Source: Lachnospiraceae bacterium
GTDB taxonomy: Bacteria; Bacillota; Clostridia; Lachnospirales; Lachnospiraceae
Direction: 5' to 3'
DNA length: 64,000 bases
Assembly (NCBI GenBank): GCA_015057405.1
Contig: SVEK01000009.1
Coordinates: 1-64,000 of the forward strand
Shown here: positions 1 to 7,800 of the stretch, piece after piece
Layout: every line of letters starts with the position of its first letter
How positions within the stretch are numbered: the stretch's first letter is position 1
Notes under the pieces: generated by a model
Told to the model about the DNA's origin: nothing
The model's input: the letters and a program-made list of their open reading frames with translations, nothing else
Databases searched by the model: none
Program-made: the position numbers and the translations under genes

Positions 1-692
1 TTGGTGGATATGACCAAGCATATGATACCTGCAAAGATTTTTCCTCTGATTATAGAATTATTGCTCCATCGAGATTTGGTTATTTAGGTAGTGATATTTT
101 AGGAAATGGAACACCTGCAGAACAAGCAACAGCATATGTAAGTCTGTTAGATAAATTGGGGATTGAAAAAGTGTATCTGTTGGCAACATCGGCAGGTGGA
201 AGTGTGGCTATACGTTTTGCTTTGGATTATCCAGAAAGAACAAAAGGTCTGATTTTATATTGTTCTGCTATGCCGCTTACAGAAAAGCCTGACAAATATT
301 TAAAATATGTAGGTCCACCTCCTTTTTTATGCAATAGCTTTACAATGTTTCTTCTTAGTCCGTTATTTAAGTTGATTATGGGCATGGAACCATCTACAAT
401 TTACGATATGCTTCCTGTTGGTGATAGAAAAGATGGTGTGGTATTGGATGCTTCTGTAACCAATATTGATATGGCGAAAAAATATGAAGATTATCACATC
501 GAAGAGTTACAAGTGCCGACATTAGTTTTTCACGCAAAAGACGATAAATTGGCAAACTATGCTGATACAGAAAAGGCAGTTAAAAGGTTTGCAAATTGTA
601 CGTTTATTTCATTTGAAAACGGCGGACATTTAATGGAAGGACATGAGAAAGAAATTAAGAAAGCTGTTTCAAATTTTACAGGAATTCAATAA
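1..692 (+). CDS. alpha/beta hydrolase, 5' truncated by window edge
   Basis: C-terminal 229 codons of an alpha/beta-hydrolase fold enzyme; the frame is open from base 3, so the start lies outside the window. The sequence begins GGYDQAYDTCKDFSSDYRII, matching the strand that follows the oxyanion HGG loop. The nucleophile elbow reads ATSAGG, with Ser in the middle and Ala in place of the first Gly of GxSxG. The probable acid is the second Asp of HAKDDKL and the probable His is in GGHLMEGH near the C-terminus. The fold is clear; the substrate cannot be told from sequence. It is the last gene before the defence island and its codon use matches the flanking chromosome. Confidence 0.85.
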   Translation, partial: GGYDQAYDTCKDFSSDYRIIAPSRFGYLGSDILGNGTPAEQATAYVSLLDKLGIEKVYLLATSAGGSVAIRFALDYPERTKGLILYCSAMPLTEKPDKYLKYVGPPPFLCNSFTMFLLSPLFKLIMGMEPSTIYDMLPVGDRKDGVVLDASVTNIDMAKKYEDYHIEELQVPTLVFHAKDDKLANYADTEKAVKRFANCTFISFENGGHLMEGHEKEIKKAVSNFTGIQ

Positions 693-749
693 ATTGTAGG
701 AGCACGAAAATTTCAGTTCTACGTTGCCTTTATTTTGCTGAAATGCTGA

Positions 750-777
750 TTGATTTAATTGTCGGTTGTGCTATAAT
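750..777 (+). promoter_or_regulatory. sigma-A-type promoter of a candidate non-coding RNA
   Basis: TTGATT (750-755), a 16-bp spacer and a perfect TATAAT (772-777). No ORF of useful size follows before the intrinsic terminator at 1001-1047, so the expected product is an untranslated RNA starting near 784. Confidence 0.55.
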
Positions 778-783
778 ATCTTC

Positions 784-1047
784 ATGGCAACACTTTGGCA
801 ACAGAAAATCAGTAAGCCAAAATAAAGTGTGCAAATAGAGTAAAATATAGGCAGATTTTAAATAAAACTTAAACAAAATAGTTTAAGTTAGAGCGACAAC
901 TTGCCGAGTTTGAGTAATAAACACATGTTGAAGGGCAATGCAAATTAGCCTGTAAGGGCAAAAATGTTTAGCCTCAACAACCGAATAAAAGAATAAAGAA
1001 ATGACCTTGATTCAACCCGTAAATGGGTTTCGTCAAGGTCATTTTTT
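784..1047 (+). ncRNA. candidate structured non-coding RNA, about 264 nt
   Basis: Bounded by a good promoter and an intrinsic terminator, with no convincing ORF inside. Visible structure: a 9-bp perfect hairpin (866-874 with 881-889), then a short closing stem (TGTTGA near 926 with TCAACA at 974-979). The closing stem encloses two similar 21-nt elements, 931-951 and 954-974, each beginning AAGGGCA and ending TTAGCCT. The 3' end is the terminator hairpin. I do not recognise the family; it resembles no common riboswitch, 6S, tmRNA or RNase P signature that I can recall. It could also be an attenuator leader of a lost gene, since the ORF remnant at 1105-1275 follows. Confidence 0.4.
1001..1047 (+). 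terminator. intrinsic terminator
   Basis: Stem ATGACCTTGA (1001-1010) with TCAAGGTCAT (1033-1042), an inner AACCC/GGGTT stem, followed by a run of T. It ends the candidate non-coding RNA. Confidence 0.8.
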
Positions 1048-1104
1048 AATCTCTAATTCAGGTGTTTCGCCTTGTAAATACAGTGTTTCAGAGGTTATCG
1101 CTAA

Positions 1105-1275
1105 TATAATCCGCAGATTGGTCCAATCCTAAAAAAGGCAGCATCGAATGCTGGAAGGACCCTGGAAGAATACATAGAGAATTGTCTTCTTGAAATGGAT
1201 GAAAAGTCGGAGGAACAATTGCGTATTTTTACAGAACTACTTGAGGCAAAAGAAGAGCTTAAAGAAGAAAACTGA
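1105..1275 (+). pseudogene. remnant of a small RHH-like protein (C-terminal fragment)
   Basis: Open for 57 codons between an in-frame TAA at 1102 and the TGA at 1273-1275, but with no ATG, GTG or TTG start or ribosome site at its head. The translation contains ILKKAASNAGRTLEEYIENC followed by a charged helix (LRIFTELLEAKEELKEEN). The KAA..AGRTLEEYI pattern resembles the helix-turn-helix half of ribbon-helix-helix antitoxin or plasmid proteins; this is an impression from sequence only. Probably gene debris at the edge of the island. Confidence 0.3.
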
Positions 1276-1286
1276 ATAATTTAGAA

Positions 1287-1336
1287 GATTTAGAAGGCAA
1301 GATTTAGAAGGCGGTCAAATTCTTGCAAATTCTTGC
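1287..1336 (+). repeat. short tandem duplications in intergenic DNA
   Basis: Two neighbouring micro-duplications: GATTTAGAAGGC at 1287-1298 and 1301-1312, and AAATTCTTGC at 1317-1326 and 1327-1336. They sit between the ORF remnant and the promoter of the island and look like slippage or junction scars. Confidence 0.6.
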
Positions 1337-1401
1337 ATTACGGCCTTACTGAAGTGTGTTTTTGTTTTTAAGTGAAAAATATCGAGAAAACGAAAGAATT
1401 G

Positions 1402-1430
1402 TTGATAAAATCGAAGAAAAGTAGTAAACT
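1402..1430 (+). promoter_or_regulatory. promoter of the XRE-dptFGH operon
   Basis: TTGATA (1402-1407), a 17-bp spacer and TAAACT (1425-1430), 40 bases before the ATG of the XRE gene; ribosome site AGGAGG at 1460-1465. Confidence 0.5.
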
Positions 1431-1470
1431 AGTAATAATTGATATGAGTGTGTAAAATTAGGAGGCTTTT

Positions 1471-1677
1471 ATGGTTTTAAGTTATAAAAATTTATGGAAA
1501 ACATTAATAGATAAAAGCGTAAAAAAAGGAGAACTTTGTAAAAAGACAGGAATTAGTACAAGTACATTGTCTAAGATGAATAAAAATGAACCCGTATCAT
1601 TAGCAATTATACTTAAAATATGCGAGTGTTTGGAATGTGAAATAGAAGATGTAGTTACAGTAGTGAAAAAAGATTGA
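1471..1677 (+). CDS. small XRE/Cro-type helix-turn-helix regulator
   Basis: 68-aa protein made almost entirely of one Cro/CI-type HTH (HTH_26-like): the turn lies in ELCKKTGISTSTLSKMNKN, followed by the LAIILKICECLECEIEDVV helix that closes this fold. ATG is preceded by AGGAGG with 5-nt spacing. Its stop lies 8 bases before the dptF ATG, so it is the first gene of the restriction operon. Probable role: DNA-binding regulator of its own promoter and of dptFGH, keeping the nuclease genes in step with modification. The fold assignment is secure; the regulatory role is inferred from position. Confidence 0.85.
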   Translation: MVLSYKNLWKTLIDKSVKKGELCKKTGISTSTLSKMNKNEPVSLAIILKICECLECEIEDVVTVVKKD

Positions 1678-1685
1678 GGTGCATT

Positions 1686-3416
1686 ATGAGTGTATGCGAT
1701 TTTATCATTGAATTGAATAGATTGAGAAAATCATCAAGTGAATCTATTGATAGTACTAGCAAATTTGATGAATTTAAAGAATATATCCATGTTGAGAGAA
1801 ATGCAGAAAGAGATTTAAAAGATATTTTAAAAAGAGTAAATGCAACTGGTAAAAAGACATTGTTTATGCTCTGCGGTAGCGCCGGTGATGGTAAGTCGCA
1901 TTTGATGTCATATTTAAAAAATAGTGAACCAGAAAAACTTATTGCAGGTTATCAGATCTATAATGATGCAACAGAAGTGAGTTCGCAATGTAAAAAACCA
2001 AACGAAACATTGGATGAGTTGTTAGATAGATTTTCGGATGAAAAATGTGATGAACCTGGGCAAAATCTCATATTAGCCATAAATTTAGGGGTATTAAGTA
2101 ATTTTGTTGAATCAGAATATGCTGAACGAAGATTTAATAGACTTAAAGCGTATGTTGAAAAGTATAACATTCTAACTTCTATGGTTAATGATAACGACTA
2201 TGACGTTAATAGTCCATTTCAACATATTAGTTTTGCTGATTACAATTTGTTTTCACTGGGTGAAGAAGGGGTGGTTCCAGATTATATAGAAAGATTACTT
2301 GATAAAATCTTTGCAGAGGATGAAGAAAATGTTTTTTTTAAAGCATATAAGAAAAAGTCTGTAGAGTGCCCTTTGACAATGACTTGTCCAATAAAAAATA
2401 ATTTTGAAATGTTTATGGACAAAAACAACAGAAAATATATTGCACATTTATTGGTTAAGGGAATAGTAAAAGATAAAGAGATTATTACAACAAGAGAAAT
2501 TCTTAATTATGTATATGATGTATTAGTTTCGCCGGAGTTTAGTTTTGATAAGATGTGTTCGGTGTCGCCTAATTCGTTAAATATGTTAAAAGAGTATGTG
2601 AAGAATATTACCCCAACATTGATGTTTGATAATGTTGATGTAACACCTTTGATGAATCAATTGCAAAAATATGATCCGATTTTAAGGCGTACGGAAGAAG
2701 CTGATGAACTTGCTGTTCATTATAATGTTTCTTCGGAAATAGAGAATGAAATCAGAACACACTTAAAAGGTTCTAGTTATGAGAATGTGTTGGCTGATAA
2801 TAAAGTAATAGGCCGGATAAATTCTGATAAGGTATTAAAACTTCAGTTTTTTAAGGCGCTGATTAGAATAAATGAAATTCAGAATTATAGTGAAAATGAT
2901 GAGGTATATATTTCATTCTTAAGAGATTTATACCATTATAATGCAGGTCATTCAATGCAGTTAGCTTCGCTTTATAGTAAGGTTCAGAAGGCTGTTGTAC
3001 AGTGGTGTGGTTCTGAATCTGATGATAATGTATGTTTAGATGATAGTATCGTAGGATATAGTATTTATGAAAATTTGGTTTTTAAAGAATGTTTAGATAA
3101 TATGCCAGAAGCGCTTGATGAAGCTTTGTTACAACGCTTTTCGCCTAATATTGCAATTGAATTCATTAATAAAAACACATCAGAAATTATTAAATTAACA
3201 ATTGATTTTTCGTTATATGAATTGATTGCAAAATTAAATGAAGGATATATTCAAACTGCTGATGATAGAAATAATCATGCTGATTTTATTATTTTTGTGG
3301 AAAAAATGTTACATGCAGGTTCGTTAGGTGAAAATATATTGATTGTTTCTGACAAAGGTGAAAAGTCAATGGTTAAAAAGACTGGTTTTGGTTATGAATT
3401 TAAGGTGGTGAAGTAG
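1686..3416 (+). CDS. dptF: DNA phosphorothioation-dependent restriction protein DptF
   Basis: 576-aa P-loop protein; Walker A GSAGDGKS at about residues 64-71, preceded by the acidic, helical N-terminus usual for DptF. With DptG and DptH it forms the restriction half of Dnd systems, which attacks DNA lacking phosphorothioate. The start at 1686 (MSVCDF) is preferred over the upstream TTG at 1674 because GAGG lies 7 bases before it. Its stop is followed after one base by the dptG ATG. Assignment rests on the Walker A context, the length and the complete DptFGH-DndBCDE neighbourhood. Confidence 0.9.
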   Translation: MSVCDFIIELNRLRKSSSESIDSTSKFDEFKEYIHVERNAERDLKDILKRVNATGKKTLFMLCGSAGDGKSHLMSYLKNSEPEKLIAGYQIYNDATEVSSQCKKPNETLDELLDRFSDEKCDEPGQNLILAINLGVLSNFVESEYAERRFNRLKAYVEKYNILTSMVNDNDYDVNSPFQHISFADYNLFSLGEEGVVPDYIERLLDKIFAEDEENVFFKAYKKKSVECPLTMTCPIKNNFEMFMDKNNRKYIAHLLVKGIVKDKEIITTREILNYVYDVLVSPEFSFDKMCSVSPNSLNMLKEYVKNITPTLMFDNVDVTPLMNQLQKYDPILRRTEEADELAVHYNVSSEIENEIRTHLKGSSYENVLADNKVIGRINSDKVLKLQFFKALIRINEIQNYSENDEVYISFLRDLYHYNAGHSMQLASLYSKVQKAVVQWCGSESDDNVCLDDSIVGYSIYENLVFKECLDNMPEALDEALLQRFSPNIAIEFINKNTSEIIKLTIDFSLYELIAKLNEGYIQTADDRNNHADFIIFVEKMLHAGSLGENILIVSDKGEKSMVKKTGFGYEFKVVK

Positions 3417-3417
3417 C

Positions 3418-4827
3418 ATGGATTATATGTTTGATGAAATGATTTTCAAGGAAACGTTTAATGTTCAGGATCTTGATACAAAAAGTCAAGATGTATATAG
3501 GTTGAGACATAACCCGAATAAGAGATTCAAATTATTTCCATATAAAGCAAATGGAAAAATACATATCGTATGTGAATTAGAAGAAATAATTAGTGAGTTT
3601 TTTAAGTTAGCACTTGCAATAGAAACAGAAGAAATTGTATTTGAAGAGTTGTGTCAAAAGATGAAAAAGAAATTGGTTATATCGAAAGATGATGAACCAA
3701 TTTTTGAAAAAACGGTAAAGAAAATGTTTTTTCAAGATAATAAGTTTATGGCTAAAAACATTGGGCTTTATGCCTGTCAATCAAAAACAGAAAATAAGAG
3801 TGCGGAGGAATTGGCATTCTTTGTTTTTTGTATTTTGGGGTTGGATGATATGGATTGTTATTTTATACAGGAAGCGAGAAAAAAATATCCATACAATGTA
3901 ATGGAATCCTTGGTTGTAGATTCAGTAGAGTCTATTCAAAAAGAACGTTGTATTAGTGAAAAGAAGTATTTTGCAGTTATAAATGGAATTCAAGAAAAAT
4001 TCAAAAGTGATTTTCGATATATGTTAGCAAATGGTATGACAGAACCTGAAGATATTTCTAATCTGTTGGATTTATATTATTTTTATTATGTTACGCAAAC
4101 CTGCGTCGCATTAGATAATTTTGGAAGTGGAAACAGGGATAATAGAGTTGACTTTTATTATGCATTAGATTGGGAAAAAGTGAGTGGAAATAGAAAATGT
4201 TGTGTGAATGGATGGGAGCAATTACAACAAAAAATTAATCATCTGTTTTGTCATTCAATAACTTTGGAATTGATAAATCAACATAAAGATGAAAATCTTA
4301 TGTATGATTATATAATGATTCAAGAATATATTGGAGATGACACGGAAAAGGATTTGCTAGTTGCAGAGGAAATCAAGAAAGTAGAAAAGGCGTATGTAGA
4401 TTGTATTGGAGACTACAAAAAATTTGGTGAAATTGTTGAACCCAATGGAGTTAATCATACGGATAGGGCGATAAAGCATTTGTTTAAATGTGTTGAAGAA
4501 CAATTTCTCAATACTGAGAGAAAGAGAGCAAATCGTTTTTATATAGAAAAATTTGAGGAATATGCAAAAAATCGATGGCTAAAAAATAGAAGAAAATCTG
4601 GAATAGTACTTAATTTAACAGAGAGGGATATTATCTTTTTGACAAAGATTGCTTTAAGGGATGCAGAAAAAATAAGATTAAACGATTTGTTTAAGGAGTA
4701 TGAGACAAGGGGGATTTTCTTAGATCAGACGTCGAGAAAATTTTTGCAAGAATTTTTCACAAAGTTGAATCTGATTGATAAGAAGAGTGATAGTGGAGAT
4801 GCACAATATGTTAAGAGAATTTTATAG
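3418..4827 (+). CDS. dptG: DNA phosphorothioation-dependent restriction protein DptG
   Basis: 469-aa, highly charged and mostly helical protein with no nucleotide-binding motif that I can see. Length and place between dptF and dptH match DptG, the least understood subunit of the DptFGH restriction complex. It starts one base after dptF and its end overlaps dptH by 20 bases, consistent with translational coupling and fixed stoichiometry. The ORF is intact. Confidence 0.87.
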   Translation: MDYMFDEMIFKETFNVQDLDTKSQDVYRLRHNPNKRFKLFPYKANGKIHIVCELEEIISEFFKLALAIETEEIVFEELCQKMKKKLVISKDDEPIFEKTVKKMFFQDNKFMAKNIGLYACQSKTENKSAEELAFFVFCILGLDDMDCYFIQEARKKYPYNVMESLVVDSVESIQKERCISEKKYFAVINGIQEKFKSDFRYMLANGMTEPEDISNLLDLYYFYYVTQTCVALDNFGSGNRDNRVDFYYALDWEKVSGNRKCCVNGWEQLQQKINHLFCHSITLELINQHKDENLMYDYIMIQEYIGDDTEKDLLVAEEIKKVEKAYVDCIGDYKKFGEIVEPNGVNHTDRAIKHLFKCVEEQFLNTERKRANRFYIEKFEEYAKNRWLKNRRKSGIVLNLTERDIIFLTKIALRDAEKIRLNDLFKEYETRGIFLDQTSRKFLQEFFTKLNLIDKKSDSGDAQYVKRIL

Positions 4828-7800
4828 TTTTATAGCAAAGAAAATAAATTCATATTTTCAGATGTCTTCTAATAGTGGCTTGCTCCATAAAGGAGATACA
4901 TTAAGCTTAAAATTAGACGACGATGATATGGTAAAGCAGGTATATGATACATTGAAAGAATATCTTGAAGAGAGCGGAATTGTTGGTGAGTTCGAGTATA
5001 AGTGTCTGGATGGTTCTTTATATCGTACATATACATTAAAGTGTGTTGATAATGAGGTGGTAATTGCTGCTCAAATTGATGGAATGTCTACAGAATTTTT
5101 GTGTGCAAATTTAAGAAATGCAGCAAATGAAGCATATAAACCTATATTGTTAATATCATCAGATCCAATTGATAGTGCTATAAGTGGTTCGCGAGATATG
5201 GCATCTAGTGGCATGCCGTTTTATGCAGATAACTTGATGCTGGAAATTAAAGAGATGATAGAGGCGAGTACGCAATTAACAACAGTTGAAAAAAGTGTTC
5301 TCCAATTTGAATTGGATAGAAAAGATGTAGATGTTTTTAGTGACAAAAACTCACTGTTTGAATATCGGGATTTATTATCCATTATGAGTAGTGGGAAAGT
5401 CAATAAAGAGAATTTTCCGGGATTCAGATTATTTACGATAGATGGAAAAGCGGATTATCAGACTAATAACAAAAATGAAGTAAATAAGTTTTTGAAACAG
5501 AATAATGAACTATATGAACGGATTGATAGAAGTATTCGTATTGGAAATTTGGAAGCAGATTTATCGGATGATTTTGATGATAAATTTATTCAAAGAATAG
5601 AAAATGCAAAAAATTCTGATGGCGAAAATTGGAGTAGAGCATTTACATATCACGATATGCTTACTGCAATGGCAAAAAAACAGGAAAAGAAACAGAATCC
5701 ATTGCAAATTGATAAGAATAACATATCGGTGTATGGCTCGATTCCGTTTGAACAAATTTCTTATGGAGAAAATCTGTTTATTAGAGATGAAGGAACAATG
5801 ACTACTAAGAAGAGAACTCGTAGTTTGTTGATTTTTAATTCTGAGAAGTATACATCTGTATCAATAAGAATAGATTGTAATGTCAAAATTCCAAACAATG
5901 GTATTAGTGCTGATGATGCAACACTTACAAGAGACGGCAAAGATTTAGTGTTTGTATTTTCGCGTAAAGACATTACATTTCATAAAATAGAGTTGAGAGA
6001 TGAAACGAATGCAATAACATATGTATTTAAAATTTGTATATTGGATTTGCCGGCAGAGTATATGATTTCAACAATTAAAACTAATTTTTCTATAGATTAT
6101 AAGAAAAAGGCTACAAAGAGTAAGTTGAAATTATTAGGAATTTCTACAGATTTAATATTTAATAAAAATGCTGCAAATGTTGTTTCAAAGAAATTAGAAG
6201 AGAATAAACAATATAGATGCAATTTTGAAGATAGATTACATGTATTTACAACTGAAGAAGAGTTATCAAATATTGGAAGTGGAATTAATATTGAGGTTAA
6301 TTTTGCTGGTATAGTGGTTCCATTTGCATTATTTCCTGATGAAACAAAAAGTACCGAAATAATTGGTCGTGGAATATTGAGAGGTAAGTTTGCGGAAAGG
6401 AAAAGTTTTGAATTCGTTGACCTGAAGCAAATATTAATGGATTCTCAAGAATATTTTGCAAAAGAGAATTTGTTAAAGGAACTTCGGGTTGAAAGACAAT
6501 TTTTGGAAAAGGCAATTCTTTCAGCTCATTGTGACTCGTATCATGATGTGAGTGAACCACAAGTGGATATGGAAGATTTAACTATAAGCGAAGAACTGAA
6601 AGAAGCATACTATGGATATATGAGAGCTTTGCTTAAAGCGAATACTGTTCCTACATTGGCATATTTGTCGGGGGATTTATTAGATGCGGCAAATGAGTAT
6701 GTAGATACCTTTTTGATGCAATTTGATAGTTTAATAGATGGTCAGCCATTAACTACAGAGCAAGTATCAGCATTGCGGTTGGGAACAATAACTGTTGGAG
6801 TGGATGAGGAAATATTATTCACACCATTACATCCGTTGAATGTAGTATACCAAATAATGTTGTTAAATGAAGAGTGTATGAAAGATGCATCGGATATTGT
6901 GATAGAACGATTGAACTCAATCAATTTATTGCCGTACATACGTAGGAACAGGAAGATATTTAAAGTATCCGATCAGCTTTATTCATTGGAGTGGAAACAT
7001 TATGCTCCTGTTGAAAACAAAAAGTATATGGGCGGAAGGCGGTATGTGCCCAAATTAATTGAAGAAAAAATAACAGAGTTTGTTTCTCATTTTAAATATA
7101 TATTTGAGGATATAAACAATAAAGTAATAAAAATAAATCTCATAAATATGGGTGATTGTGCAGAAGTGTTTGTAGGTATAGCACAGTTTTTTATTCACTC
7201 TATTAATAGGAATGCGGATGTGAATAAATTGATGCGATTTGAAGTGCATGTTTATTCTGATACATTGGTGGATAATGCCTTTTTGAATCTTAAAAACTAT
7301 TCAAGACTAAAGAAATATCTTTCGGAATTGAAATTGACTTTTGGTAGCGGTATAGCAATGAGTGATTTAGAAGGTGTTTTTTCTAAGAATGTGGATTGCT
7401 ACTTTTATAATGATAATGGAAAAGATTATAAGTATGCACATATATCATTTTATGAGATGGAATCGGAAATAACATCTGAAACAGCGACTATGGATCAAAT
7501 TGAAACAGGAATTTCACTGGGGGGGATTTTGTCTGGAATACCATCGAGTAAGTATGGTCAAAAGTATAGAACTGGTTTTGGAACACGCTATGCAAAGAAA
7601 ACAGATGTTGTAAAAATGGCAGAGTTATATAATTCGTTAATACAGGTTGATGAAACTGGAAATCCATATAATCCTGATATTAGTATATCAACACAAATAG
7701 ATTCCAAAGCTGAGACGAAGATGGATTATATATATGATGCTTCTAATTGGGTGGTGTTTGTAGAGCCTAAAGTTGATTTGGATTTCTTTAGTGAAAAAGA

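Noticed and set aside
1280-1340. Possible CRISPR-like repeat cluster
   Set aside because: Only two copies each of 10-12 nt units without spacers of regular length; no cas genes in the window.
4775-4807. Upstream TTG start for dptH
   Set aside because: It would lengthen the overlap with dptG and lacks a ribosome site, while the ATG at 4808 has GTGGAG at good spacing.
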